Shown here piece by piece: positions 50,507 through 59,939 of a DNA stretch of 64,000 nt. The DNA comes from Shewanella halifaxensis HAW-EB4 (GTDB lineage: Bacteria; Pseudomonadota; Gammaproteobacteria; Enterobacterales; Shewanellaceae): assembly GCF_000019185.1 (NCBI RefSeq), contig NC_010334.1, positions 2,108,001 through 2,172,000 of the forward strand, in the 5' to 3' direction. Made by a program: the position numbers and the translations under genes. Under the pieces are notes generated by a model. The model was not told the origin of the DNA. It ran no database searches and saw nothing but the letters and a program-made list of their open reading frames with translations. Every line of letters begins with the position of its first letter. The first letter of the stretch is position 1.

Positions 50507-51436
50507 ATGACCACTATTGCAGATAAGCCTGATTATTCGCTTTATTCAAATGCATTTGGTTACTTAAGACAGCCGTTAGACTTTAAACCTCTAGAAGGCG
50601 ATGCGGATGTAGTCGTGTTAGGCTTACCTTTCGATATGGCTACCACGGGGCGCTCTGGCGGTCGTATGGGGCCTGGTGCGATTCGTAACGCTTCTGTAAA
50701 CTTGGCTTGGGAAGAAACTCGCTGGCCTTATCAGTTTAAATTAAGCGATCACGTGAAAATTGTCGATGCGGGTGACTTAGTTTATAACTGTGGCGATTCT
50801 GCTGATTTTACCCAGCGTGTTGAAGATTTCGCGACAAAGATCCTAGAAGCTGACAAAGCGATGCTCAGCTTTGGTGGCGATCACTTTGTGACTCTGCCTC
50901 TGCTACGTGCTCACTATAAGAAGCACGGTAAGATGGCACTATTGCATTTTGATGCGCACACTGACACTTATAGCCAAGGCAGTAAATATGATCACGGCAC
51001 CATGTTCTATCATGCGCCAATTGAAGGGATTATCGCAGCCGAGAACTCAATCCAAGTCGGCATTCGTACTGAATACGATACAGCTAATCACCTTTTTAAA
51101 GTGATTGACGCTGCAACTGCAAACGACCTGACAGCCGATGAAATTGTGGCTCAAATTCGTGAACGAGTGGGTGATATGCCACTTTATGTGACTTTCGATA
51201 TTGACTGTTTAGATCCCGCTTTCGCACCTGGCACTGGTACTCCCGTATGTGGCGGTTTGACAAGCGACAAGGCGATGAAAATTATCCGCGGTTTAAAAGG
51301 CATGAAGATTGTGGGTATGGATGTGGTTGAAGTCGCTCCAGCCTATGATAGCGCAGAGATCACGGCATTGGCTGGAGCTACATTAGGCTTAGAGATGCTG
51401 CACGTTTGGGCTGAGTCTAATGGCAAAGTTAAATAA
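50507..51436 (+). CDS. speB: Agmatinase
   Basis: Hydrolyses agmatine to putrescine and urea. Ureohydrolase Mn motifs: SFGGDHFVTLPLL, LHFDAHTDTY and TFDIDCLDPAFAPGTGTP. 309 aa. It begins 24 bases after the AdoMet decarboxylase stop, with a GGAG site, so the two are cotranscribed. Together with speA it completes the arginine route to putrescine. Confidence 0.96.
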   Translation: MTTIADKPDYSLYSNAFGYLRQPLDFKPLEGDADVVVLGLPFDMATTGRSGGRMGPGAIRNASVNLAWEETRWPYQFKLSDHVKIVDAGDLVYNCGDSADFTQRVEDFATKILEADKAMLSFGGDHFVTLPLLRAHYKKHGKMALLHFDAHTDTYSQGSKYDHGTMFYHAPIEGIIAAENSIQVGIRTEYDTANHLFKVIDAATANDLTADEIVAQIRERVGDMPLYVTFDIDCLDPAFAPGTGTPVCGGLTSDKAMKIIRGLKGMKIVGMDVVEVAPAYDSAEITALAGATLGLEMLHVWAESNGKVK

Positions 51437-51525
51437 TCGATTTTAAGTGGCCTGTTGCAGGCTGAGCTTATTTGGTTAGACAGCCTATCAAAAGGCTCCC
51501 GTCCAATGCTTAAGATTGTTATCAT

Positions 51526-51560
51526 TAAAGAAGCGCTAAATTAAGCGCTTCTTTTTTTTT
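51526..51560 (+). terminator. speB terminator
   Basis: AAAGAAGCGCT–aaatt–AAGCGCTTCTTTTTTTTT, near-perfect stem with a nine-T tail. Confidence 0.88.
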
Positions 51561-51582
51561 GGTTCGATGAAAGGATTGATAA

Positions 51583-52221
51583 ATGTCAGAACTTAGCGAT
51601 ATCAGACGTGAATACACGTTAGGCGAATTACATAGCGAAGATGTGCCCAATGACCCTATGGACCTGTTTAACGCCTGGCTTGAAGTCGTTCGAGACTCAC
51701 AGATTCAAGATCCCACCGCGATGTCTGTTGCGACTGTGGACGAGAATGGTCAGCCTTTTCAAAGAATAGTGTTACTAAAGCGATTTGGTGATGATGGTTT
51801 TGTATTTTTTACCAATCTCGAAAGCCGTAAAGCGCAGCACATTGCCAATAATGCTCAGGTCAGTATTTTATTTCCGTGGCACAGTATAGATAAACAGGTA
51901 GCCGTTACAGGTATCGCCGAGCCTTTATCTAAAACTGAGGTGCTTAAATATTTTATGAGCCGACCTAAAGAGAGTCAGATAGCCGCCTGGGTCTCAAAGC
52001 AATCTAGCCCAATTAGTGCCAGAAAGGCGCTAGAAACTAAATTTGCGGAGATGAAGGCTAAGTTCTCTAAGGGAGATGTGCCTTTACCTAAATTTTGGGG
52101 AGGCTACCTAGTTCGGCCTAAAAGTATTGAGTTCTGGCAGGGCGGAGAGCACCGTTTGCATGATAGGTTTATTTATACCAAAGTCGGTGATGACTGGGTG
52201 CGTAGTCGTTTAGCGCCATAA
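51583..52221 (+). CDS. pdxH: Pyridoxine/pyridoxamine 5'-phosphate oxidase
   Basis: FMN-dependent last step of pyridoxal phosphate synthesis. 212 aa with FMN-binding FQRIVLLKRFGDDGFVFFTN, the FPWHSIDKQVAVTG strand and the C-terminal GGYLVRPKSIEFWQGGEHRLHDR, where Arg and His bind PLP. An ATG with AAGGATTG upstream. PLP is the SpeA cofactor, but this neighbour may be chance. Confidence 0.96.
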   Translation: MSELSDIRREYTLGELHSEDVPNDPMDLFNAWLEVVRDSQIQDPTAMSVATVDENGQPFQRIVLLKRFGDDGFVFFTNLESRKAQHIANNAQVSILFPWHSIDKQVAVTGIAEPLSKTEVLKYFMSRPKESQIAAWVSKQSSPISARKALETKFAEMKAKFSKGDVPLPKFWGGYLVRPKSIEFWQGGEHRLHDRFIYTKVGDDWVRSRLAP

Positions 52222-52223
52222 TT

Positions 52224-52254
52224 ATACCAATCACACATTTAGTACGATTGGTAT
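52224..52254. repeat. Short palindrome with MITE-like ends
   Basis: ATACCAATC–13 nt–GATTGGTAT. The 9-bp ends are identical to the outer bases of the two MITEs, so it may be a solo remnant or an internal deletion derivative of the element. Confidence 0.6.
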
Positions 52255-52261
52255 TAAATAC

Positions 52262-52290
52262 ACAAAAGCCGCATACCATGCGGCTTTTGT
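52262..52290. terminator. pdxH terminator
   Basis: ACAAAAGCCGCAT–acc–ATGCGGCTTTTGT, perfect 13-bp stem. Confidence 0.85.
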
Positions 52291-52448
52291 ATATTTTGCG
52301 ATCCGTCCTAATATTAAGAGTGAATATAGGTATAAAGAATCAATATAGGGCTTAGGTGTAAAAAATGGGTGTCAGTGGATAGTTAACTGTTGAATTAGGT
52401 TAAGCTTAACTATTAAGGTGAATAACGAGATCACGAGAGGGAGTGGAG

Positions 52449-53036
52449 ATGAAAAGTATAATTATGGGCATATTATTGCTGCCTTTGTCGCTGATGGTAT
52501 CGGCTGGCACTTGGACTGTTGAAAATGACAGCTCAGAGGTTAACTTTATATCCGTTAAGAAGGGCGATATTGCCGAGGTTCATCATTTTAATTCCATCGC
52601 CGGTACCTTGACGGACAAGGGGAAGTTCGATTTTTCAATTGCTTTGGCAAGTGTGGCAACAAACATCGATATTCGTAATGAACGTATGGAGTCTTTACTA
52701 TTCGAGGTCGATAAGTACCCAAAACTGATACTAAAGGCTCATGTTGACCCTAAGATACTTAATAGTCTTGCCGTTGGCTCGGTGAAAGTTGCAACGATTG
52801 ACGCCGAAGTTAGCTTACATGGCAAGAAGCAGAAGATGGCGTTTACGGTGAGTATCGCAAAGCTATCTGACTCTCACATCCTTGTTGCGAGTGTAGCGCC
52901 TATCATTGTCATGGCTGGCAGTTTTGGCCTGTCTGCGGGAGTCGATAAATTACGTGAAATAGCCGGATTATCGGCAATAAGTAAAGCGGTACCCGTGTCA
53001 TTTATGCTCAATCTTAAACAACAGTCTAAACGATAG
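52449..53036 (+). CDS. YceI-family periplasmic protein
   Basis: 195 aa. Signal peptide of about 20 residues (SIIMGILLLPLSLMVSAG), then the YceI lipocalin-like fold: WTVENDSSEVNFISVKKG, NIDIRNERMESLLFEV, and the later AEVSLHGKKQKMAF. YceI proteins bind isoprenoids. The ATG at 52449 directly follows GAGGGAGTGGAG; a GTG two codons earlier is an alternative. Probably monocistronic. Confidence 0.87.
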   Translation: MKSIIMGILLLPLSLMVSAGTWTVENDSSEVNFISVKKGDIAEVHHFNSIAGTLTDKGKFDFSIALASVATNIDIRNERMESLLFEVDKYPKLILKAHVDPKILNSLAVGSVKVATIDAEVSLHGKKQKMAFTVSIAKLSDSHILVASVAPIIVMAGSFGLSAGVDKLREIAGLSAISKAVPVSFMLNLKQQSKR

Positions 53037-53280
53037 CTTAAACGGTATAACGCTAACTTTGAGCGGCTTTGAGTGCTTTTGGGGGAGAGGTGCGCTTAAG
53101 TTATGTTGTAAAGTGTGGCGCATGTTGTGGGAAAAGCGGTGTCGATTAAATAGGGGCGATTTCAATTAGAAACAAACTCAGATACTATCTTTGCAAGAAG
53201 ATAAATAATAAATTGACTACACACTTTGCGCGAACGGTAAAATTTGCCGTGTGCATAGGTTTGTGTATTTTAGGTTGACT

Positions 53281-53634
53281 ATGGTTACCGATAAAGACGG
53301 CTATATACACTTAGTTCAGTATTTGACTGAGCATCTGGGCATATTTGAAAACTCTCAGCAACAAAGTGTCACCGAAGATACGGTGATGGAACTGTTTGAA
53401 GAGCAACTTGCTGCACAAATCATCATGGTTTGTGGTCAGAATCCATCTTTGACATTCAGCCAAAGAAATCTCGTGGTCCGAGAGGTCGACTCTATCGTGT
53501 ATGATCTTGAAGAGATTTTAGCGAGGGTTTCTGGTCATAAAGCAACAGCAGAACAATCTGTGTTTATCTCAGAGCTTTCATGTCTTATTAAGAACTTGTT
53601 TGATCAAGAGATAGCAAGAATGATCTCGCTTTAA
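53281..53634 (+). CDS. DUF3802-type protein
   Basis: 117 aa from the ATG at 53281 (AGGTTG upstream); the frame opens ten codons earlier. MVTDKDGYIHLVQYLTEHL matches the Vibrio/Shewanella DUF3802 start, followed by LVVREVDSIVYDLEEILA and LIKNLFDQEIAR. Soluble, acidic and helical. Function unknown. Its presence supports a Shewanella–Vibrio relative. Confidence 0.75.
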   Translation: MVTDKDGYIHLVQYLTEHLGIFENSQQQSVTEDTVMELFEEQLAAQIIMVCGQNPSLTFSQRNLVVREVDSIVYDLEEILARVSGHKATAEQSVFISELSCLIKNLFDQEIARMISL

Positions 53635-53732
53635 TGCCAAAATATTATATTTAGTTACAGTATTATCGCTGTCCCAGCTTGTTGGGTTTTGTCTAAAGGC
53701 CTAATGTAGCAGTAATGGTATAGGAGAGTGGT

Positions 53733-54029
53733 ATGCTGAACAAAGTTACAAAGTCTATGAATAGGCAGTATTTGTTTGTTTATGCGTGCTTGCTCATATT
53801 CTGGTTTTTTCTAAGATTGTTTAGTGAAAATGCCTTCGATCTTGGTTGGGGCTTTTTGCCGTTAGTGATCTCTTTACCATTTGTCCCCTTTATCTTGGTA
53901 TGGCTCGCAGTGCAGTTTTATCGGCATTTTAGGCTATTTAGAACACATATAAATCAAAAATGGCATTTTTGCCACTGCACATGTACAAGCGCGTTATTTA
54001 GTTTGTTTGTGTTTAACTTTATTTATTAA
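53733..54029 (+). CDS. Small membrane protein (98 aa)
   Basis: Two probable membrane segments, about 13–30 (YLFVYACLLIFWFFLRLF) and 40–62 (FLPLVISLPFVPFILVWLAV), a basic loop, then a His/Cys-rich stretch WHFCHCTCTSA and a hydrophobic end. AGGAGAG precedes the ATG. No family recognised. Confidence 0.6.
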   Translation: MLNKVTKSMNRQYLFVYACLLIFWFFLRLFSENAFDLGWGFLPLVISLPFVPFILVWLAVQFYRHFRLFRTHINQKWHFCHCTCTSALFSLFVFNFIY

Positions 54030-54202
54030 AAGCTGCTAGTTAGCATTTTTATCTAAAGATATCGGTCTTTTTATTAGCCCTGTTGTAAGTGCCCATACAG
54101 TTTAGCTATGTAATAGTTTCAACCTCTTTATTCATCTCCAAATCTTGCTATCATAAACGCAAGATAAGTCATATTGTTTATTAAACGAGCTAAGGAATCA
54201 CG

Positions 54203-55078
54203 ATGCTTAAAAAAGTGGGATTATGCTTATTGATCCTGACGTCATCTTTATCGGCGACAGCAAGCGAGAAAGCGGTGATAGGTTCAACCGCACAGATGTC
54301 AGTAGCCCATGCGGGCCTCTCTTATATTGCACGTATAGATACTGGTGCGGTTAATACTTCACTGCACGCCTACGATTTAAAAGTTGAAGGTGGTAGTGCT
54401 AAAAAAATGAAAGATAACATTGGCAAAATGGTGTCTTTTACCACAGAGAATAATGCTGGTGAGAAGAAACGCTTAAAAGCAAAAATTGTTAAGACCTCAA
54501 CGGTGAGTAACTCTCAAGGCACTGAAACGCGTTACATGGTTGATTTAGACGTTGGCTATAAGGGGAAGGAGCGTAAGGTTCGGGTAAACTTAAGGGATCG
54601 TAGTCACATGGACTATAAACTCTTAATCGGTCGTAACTGGCTTAAGGGCCGTTATGTTGTCGATGTCTCTGAGAAAAAACTGATTGGCCCAACAGCTTCG
54701 ATTAGCATTGTTGAATCTGGATTAATGTTTAAGACGCGTATCGATACTGGCGCGGTTGAGAATTCGCTACATGCCTATGATATGAGAATTGACAATGAAG
54801 ATCCTGACATGGAAAAAAATGTCGGTAAAGTTATTCACTTTATGACTGAAAATGAAAAGGGTGAATCTCACTTAGTCAAGTCTCGCATTGTGGAAACATC
54901 GCTGATCCGAAATGCTCAAGGCAGTGAAATTCGTTATATGGTTGAGCTCAAGATTGGTGAGCCGGGTCAGGAGTATAAGGTGAAGGTGAACCTAAGAGAC
55001 AGAAGCAAGATGTCATACAAACTCTTAATTGGCCGTAACTGGCTACAAGGGCACTACATCGTGGATGTATCACGTTAA
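54203..55078 (+). CDS. Duplicated retropepsin-like (RimK-associated zinc-protease family) protein
   Basis: 291 aa with a signal peptide (1–20, after SATA). Two homologous halves, about 27–155 and 160–291, each with a retropepsin-like Asp-Thr-Gly-Ala (Asp46 and Asp181) followed by SLHAYD, and each ending KLLIGRNWL. The family (PF05618-type, often annotated ATP-dependent zinc protease) is usually a single domain, so this is an internal duplication that could fold as a pseudodimer like pepsin. Probably periplasmic. Substrate unknown. A terminator follows. Confidence 0.8.
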   Translation: MLKKVGLCLLILTSSLSATASEKAVIGSTAQMSVAHAGLSYIARIDTGAVNTSLHAYDLKVEGGSAKKMKDNIGKMVSFTTENNAGEKKRLKAKIVKTSTVSNSQGTETRYMVDLDVGYKGKERKVRVNLRDRSHMDYKLLIGRNWLKGRYVVDVSEKKLIGPTASISIVESGLMFKTRIDTGAVENSLHAYDMRIDNEDPDMEKNVGKVIHFMTENEKGESHLVKSRIVETSLIRNAQGSEIRYMVELKIGEPGQEYKVKVNLRDRSKMSYKLLIGRNWLQGHYIVDVSR

Positions 55079-55099
55079 AAGAGTCGATAAAATCAATCT

Positions 55100-55130
55100 A
55101 AGGCCGCACAATAAATGTGCGGCCTTTTTT
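55100..55130. terminator. Bidirectional terminator
   Basis: AAGGCCGCACA–ataaa–TGTGCGGCCTTTTTT between the convergent retropepsin-like and sensor genes. Confidence 0.88.
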
Positions 55131-55137
55131 ATTTAAG

Positions 55138-57786
55138 CTAAAGTGTATTGGTTGTATTGGTTGTATTGGTTGTATTAGTCCCAACCATCAACTTATAAGT
55201 TATTAATGTTTTGTAGTCCATTTCTTGCTCCAAACGCGTGACGGTAACTTGCCCCTTAAATTCACTCTTTAACCAAACTGATAGCGACGAGAGGGTTCCT
55301 TTGACTTCGTTATTTTTTAGCACTTGCCGTAGAGCGGCTAACTTGCTCTCATCGAAACCTTTACCGTTATCATAAATACGCATCAGGACTTGATGATTGT
55401 CTTTGCTTAGTTCTACCTTGATGTATTGCGTTTTGTTTCGCTGATTAAACGCGTCGGTAATGGTATTGCTAATAGCGCGGTAAAAAATCAGTAAAAAATG
55501 CCAATGAACACCGTCAACGATGAGTCGACTATCGCTATTTATGGTGAGTTCAATTTTCTTGTCAGCTAGCTTTTGATGTAATAGGGCAACAATATGCTCA
55601 AGCAATAATACTAAGTCTATAGGTTTCGCGACATAATCTTGGGCTGAAAACAGGTACTCTAGGTGCCTTAATTGCACGGTTTGGTCGGCTAATGCGATAT
55701 TAAAATCAATTACGTCCAATTCGCCATTTGCCAACTTGTATGCGTTTGCAGCTAAATCATCTTGTTTTCTAAAGATAGGTTTTACGATAGCTGCGACAAG
55801 CGAAGGGTACAGTGCTTGATTCTCAAGTTTTACCTGCTCAAAGCTAGTACTACGATTGGTTTCTAGCTTAACCCGTTCACTTTCATTGAGTAGGCGCTTA
55901 TTAGTCTGCTCAAGCTTTTCAATAAAGCGGGTATTATCCGATGTTTCCCTTCTAAGAATTTCAAACCGAGCTTTATTCTTAAGCTCTATCTCCTTGGTTG
56001 CGCTTATATCAAAGGCGATGGTTCCAACAGCGCTAACTTGTTGTTGGCTATCCATAATTGGAAACTTGGTCACGAGGTAAGTATGCTGTTTCCCGTCTGC
56101 TGGAAAGGTTTGTTCATAGCTTAATTCGAGTCTACTGTCGATGACGCTAAGATCTTTTTCATGGTTTATCTGTGCAACCTCTCTTGGCATTATGAGGCGA
56201 TCCTTCACTCCTATAATATCTTCACGCTTGCGTGATAGAGTGCGACAGAATTGATCATTCACTAAGGTAAACTCACCTTTGATATTATTAATAAAGATTA
56301 AATTGTGAGCAGAGTTAAGCACCGAGTTTAGTTGCTCTTTACTTTGTTTTAGTTCTGTTTGCGCTTGTAGCTGTACATCCAGTTGAAGCTCTAAGGCGAG
56401 GTTGGTGGCGTCTAAACTAGCCAAAGCTATCTCTAATTGTCGAGTTCGAGAGCTAAAGGCTTTAGCAAGCATGCCTATTTCATCATGACGGGTTGTTGCT
56501 TCAAGCTCAATCTTCGCAGCGTTATTATCATTCAATGCCTTTACCATGCGGCTAATAGGAGCAATAAACAGCGAGTTTTGCATGATAAAAAGTAGCATCA
56601 ATGCCACAATTTGTATGCTGACTAAATAGATCCCGATAGAGTTTGCTAAAGATTGTTCATTGTAAGTAATACTCGATAATGGCGTGACTAGCACTATTTT
56701 CCAATAGGTGCCCGGCATAAGGAAGACTGTGACGATAACGGGTTCTTTTAGTCTTGGATCATTATCTAATTTCACACTGGCGACCAGTTCGACCTGTTTT
56801 AATTTGTTATTCGCATTTTGATTGATCAATGCGATAAGTTTCGGTCGTTCATGGGCTGGCACATTTGCTATAACATTTTTTAGTTGTTTATCGTCATATG
56901 CTTTTGTGTTGCTAGCGACTCGAATAAAGTCAGCATCAATTTTTTCTATGGTCTCCTGAAGCGGCTTAAAGCCGGGGTGGTTCTTAGAAAAAGTGGAGAA
57001 GGGCTGAAATAGCTCACGGCTATTGTTTTGTACCGCATCCTCTAAATTATAGTCGGGGTAGGACAGCAAACGGTTCTGTTGATCTAGTGCAAATACATAG
57101 CCACCTTGGCTGGATATCGCCGTCGTGAAGAAGTTATCTAAGCTTGATAAGGCGATATCGACGGTGGAAACGCCTATGAATTGATGCTCTGACCACATAG
57201 GAACAGAGGCTGTGATCATCGGTATTTGGGTAAAAGGGTCAATATATGATTTAGACCAATAGGTGGTATCTGTTGGGTAATATTTGGCCGGAATATACCA
57301 GTTTTCTAGATAGTAGGGCGGGATTGTTGCTGCATTATAATCATTGACCTGAATAAGCTCCCCTGCAAAATCACGCGCCCAAAAATAACTGTTTTTTTGT
57401 TTTTTAGAGTCAAACGCAAAGGGCTCAGGCCACACTCCACCACCTAGAATCACTTCCTGTTGACCAGGCTGATCTAACAGTGCCGGTACGGCTAAGTTTA
57501 ATTGTTTGGGTTGTTGTTGATATAGTTCCCCTAGCGTGCCAAGGGACACCGCAAGGTTCTCTATTTTATTGGTTTTTTGTTGAAGTTTTGCCGCTATGGT
57601 TTTGCCCAGGTTAATACTAAGCGATTGCTGGTTATCGATTAAGCGATCTGTTTCAATTGACTTTAGAAACCAAACGCTGGCAATGATAATCACAGCTGCA
57701 ACAACGAGCTGAACCAACATGAATTGCATTGGCAAGCTTGAACGCCAATCGGTCAGTTTAGTGCGCCTCATACTTGATTTAGTCAT
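55138..57786 (-). CDS. Cache–HAMP–PAS sensor with degenerate kinase domain
   Basis: 882 aa. TM1 at about 20–44, periplasmic dCache sensor to about 375 (QEVILGGGVWPEPFAFD, YWSKSYIDPFTQIPMITASV), TM2 about 383–405, HAMP, coiled coil, PAS about 485–600 (LNSVLNSAHNLIFINNIKGEF), then a HATPase-like end with YDNGKGFDE. I see no phosphoacceptor His box, and the usual GxGLG box is missing (VKGTLSSLSVWLK). It may be a non-catalytic receptor. The last residues are (NTT)n from a 9-bp DNA repeat at about 55144–55180. Confidence 0.82.
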   Translation of the reverse strand: MTKSSMRRTKLTDWRSSLPMQFMLVQLVVAAVIIIASVWFLKSIETDRLIDNQQSLSINLGKTIAAKLQQKTNKIENLAVSLGTLGELYQQQPKQLNLAVPALLDQPGQQEVILGGGVWPEPFAFDSKKQKNSYFWARDFAGELIQVNDYNAATIPPYYLENWYIPAKYYPTDTTYWSKSYIDPFTQIPMITASVPMWSEHQFIGVSTVDIALSSLDNFFTTAISSQGGYVFALDQQNRLLSYPDYNLEDAVQNNSRELFQPFSTFSKNHPGFKPLQETIEKIDADFIRVASNTKAYDDKQLKNVIANVPAHERPKLIALINQNANNKLKQVELVASVKLDNDPRLKEPVIVTVFLMPGTYWKIVLVTPLSSITYNEQSLANSIGIYLVSIQIVALMLLFIMQNSLFIAPISRMVKALNDNNAAKIELEATTRHDEIGMLAKAFSSRTRQLEIALASLDATNLALELQLDVQLQAQTELKQSKEQLNSVLNSAHNLIFINNIKGEFTLVNDQFCRTLSRKREDIIGVKDRLIMPREVAQINHEKDLSVIDSRLELSYEQTFPADGKQHTYLVTKFPIMDSQQQVSAVGTIAFDISATKEIELKNKARFEILRRETSDNTRFIEKLEQTNKRLLNESERVKLETNRSTSFEQVKLENQALYPSLVAAIVKPIFRKQDDLAANAYKLANGELDVIDFNIALADQTVQLRHLEYLFSAQDYVAKPIDLVLLLEHIVALLHQKLADKKIELTINSDSRLIVDGVHWHFLLIFYRAISNTITDAFNQRNKTQYIKVELSKDNHQVLMRIYDNGKGFDESKLAALRQVLKNNEVKGTLSSLSVWLKSEFKGQVTVTRLEQEMDYKTLITYKLMVGTNTTNTTNTTNTL
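55144..55180. repeat. 9-bp repeat at the sensor C-terminus
   Basis: About four copies of TTGGTTGTA encode the terminal Thr-Asn-Thr repeats. In-frame slippage would change only the tail length. Confidence 0.85.
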
Positions 57787-57945
57787 TATTATTCTTTGCT
57801 CGATTAAGACTATCCCCTTAAATTAGTATCCATACTGAAAAAGGAATGAAGCTTGGAATTGATGTTGAGCTAATTATACAAGTCTTGTTGTTTTTTTGTA
57901 AAACAAACTGATGTATCTATGCATAAATATTTCAGAAGGAAACAA

Positions 57946-57970
57946 AAAAAGCAGCGTGTGGCTGCTTTTG
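57946..57970 (-). terminator. Chemoreceptor gene terminator
   Basis: AAAAGCAGC–gtgtg–GCTGCTTTT, T-rich on the minus strand. Confidence 0.8.
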
Positions 57971-58003
57971 TATGAAGTGGATTTTGTGAAGTAGAGAGTG
58001 CGG

Positions 58004-59500
58004 TTATACTCTTAGCCCAACGAGAAGTTTATCCAACTGTTCGGCTGTAGCATGGAGTTCATCGCAGCCAGAAACAGATTGATTCGCCGACTTCTCAACA
58101 TCATGTGATTGATTGCGAATGTCCATTAGATTGGTTGCAATTTCATTGGCAACGGCAGATTGCTCTTCTGCCGAAGTTGCGATCAATATACTCATCTCAT
58201 AAACTTTCGCGCTGTGATGAGCGATACCTTGCAGATCTTTACCCGTGTCGAGTACGTGCTTTTTGCCGTCTTCTGCTTTTTCGACGGTTCGACTCATTAC
58301 CTGTTTTAAGTCACGGGCCCCCGATTGAAGTGCTTCAATCATGGATTTAATTTCAACTGTAGCGGCTTGTGTGCGACCCGCTAGGGTTCTGACTTCATCT
58401 GCAACCACGGCGAAGCCACGGCCTTGTTCGCCAGCTCGGGCTGCTTCAATGGCAGCATTTAATGCGAGTAAGTTCGTTTGCTCTGAAATGGCATTAATGG
58501 TGGTGACTACCTCATCAATTTTAGCTGCGTTCTCATTGAGATCATTTACGGCAACAGAGGCATCTGCAATTTCATTTGATAGGCTGCCAATGGCATCTAC
58601 AGTGATGGCAATATCACGAGAACCCGCATCAACTTGCACATTTGCTTCTTGAGTCTCGGTTGATGAAAGTTCTGCGTTGCGGGCGACCTCTGATACAGCC
58701 GCGGTCATCTGCTCCATGGCGGTTGCCAATGAGTCGATATGTTGGCGCTGATTCATCGCTAACGATTGTCCATCCTGTGCCGTGTTTCTAAACGCCTGAA
58801 CCACATTACGGATCTGTAAGCTAGCATTTGTCATCTCACTAACCAGTTTATGCTGACGCTCGACTAGGGTGTCGATGCTAATCGCTAGAATGCTGAACTC
58901 ATCTTTAACTTCAAAAAAATTAAGCCGCCCAGTGAGATCTCCCTCCGCCGCTCTTTTCAGCGCCATGACGTTGGTGTAAAGCGCCCCGCCAACAAAACTT
59001 GAAATATAGTAACTGAAGATAAGGATAATGCAGATCAATATGGCTATCGCAATATAGGCAAGATACTCGTTATGGCTTTCACTATTTTGCCCTGTCGTTA
59101 ACACGGTGATTAGCCCTTGGGAGCTTAGTGGGCTAACACTTTGGATTCTATTGCCTTGAATGTTAGTCTCACCGCCTTTTGCTGCTAAGGCCGAGATTTG
59201 CTGGCTTGCACTTTGTTGCTTATAGACGGTGACTTGACCGTTTAACGCGCCAAGAAATGCGTCTCTATTTTCTGCCGGAATATATTGATAGGCCGTATCG
59301 AGGGTATGACTCAGTGTTTGGTTGAAACTATGAGTTTGTGCGACTTGGTTTTCGACTAAGTTTTGCTTGTACTCGCTGTTGAGCAGAGCCGACAGGCCGA
59401 GAAGGGTAATGATGGGAATTATCGCTAATAATGCAAACTTTGTTTTAAGGGTCATGTGGATAAGGTATTTATCGACCCAGCGGAACTTCACTTCTTTCAT
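58004..59500 (-). CDS. Methyl-accepting chemotaxis protein
   Basis: 498 aa. TM1 about 18–41, short periplasmic region (about 42–145), TM2 about 146–170, HAMP about 172–225, then the signalling coiled coil with the invariant hairpin tip AARAGEQGRGFAVVADEVRTL. It lacks the NWETF-type CheR-binding end. The ligand cannot be told. Its strand is opposite to pheS; the 440-base gap between them holds both promoters. Confidence 0.95.
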   Translation of the reverse strand: MKEVKFRWVDKYLIHMTLKTKFALLAIIPIITLLGLSALLNSEYKQNLVENQVAQTHSFNQTLSHTLDTAYQYIPAENRDAFLGALNGQVTVYKQQSASQQISALAAKGGETNIQGNRIQSVSPLSSQGLITVLTTGQNSESHNEYLAYIAIAILICIILIFSYYISSFVGGALYTNVMALKRAAEGDLTGRLNFFEVKDEFSILAISIDTLVERQHKLVSEMTNASLQIRNVVQAFRNTAQDGQSLAMNQRQHIDSLATAMEQMTAAVSEVARNAELSSTETQEANVQVDAGSRDIAITVDAIGSLSNEIADASVAVNDLNENAAKIDEVVTTINAISEQTNLLALNAAIEAARAGEQGRGFAVVADEVRTLAGRTQAATVEIKSMIEALQSGARDLKQVMSRTVEKAEDGKKHVLDTGKDLQGIAHHSAKVYEMSILIATSAEEQSAVANEIATNLMDIRNQSHDVEKSANQSVSGCDELHATAEQLDKLLVGLRV

Positions 59501-59939
59501 CGTATTCTCTTTTTATATTTGGCGGCGACTTAGCTATTTATCGGAAGGTCGAGGCGTTCCTTAACTCTTTTTTTACGATACGCAGCGTATTTGATGACTT
59601 TTTACCCCAAGACTTACTTAAGTTATTGAATAACGGTATCTCTGAGTGATGTCTATTTGTTAGAAAAACAATTCACATCGGGCCACAGAGCTCGTCAGTC
59701 GAAGGTTAGCTAAGCTCTGTGCCTGACCGCTTATAAGTTAAGCTCAAGGTTAATCTATCACTGATTTAGTGCTTGCTTGTATAAGGACTAAGCAAAATAG
59801 GCAGTTAGCGGGTAAAAAGGTGAATTAGTCCTAGTCAAATGTCGCTGTCTAACGTAAAATTTTAGTCTTTTTCTATTTTCACTAAGAAAATACGTTAGCC
59901 CAAAAGTCGTAGGTCTAGCACTTACTTGCACTGGAAGAG
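59501..59939. other. pheS upstream region
   Basis: About 440 bases. A phenylalanine-rich codon run, GTC TTT TTC TAT TTT CAC TAA (59862–59882), resembles the end of the pheM attenuation leader but has no in-frame start codon. No attenuator hairpin was seen before pheS. Confidence 0.45.

Noticed and set aside
59838..59882. A pheM-like attenuator leader before pheS (…VFFYFH stop)
   Set aside because: The Phe-rich frame has a stop (TAA) just upstream and no ATG, GTG or TTG; the nearby ATG at 59838 is in another frame and ends after eight codons. No terminator hairpin follows.
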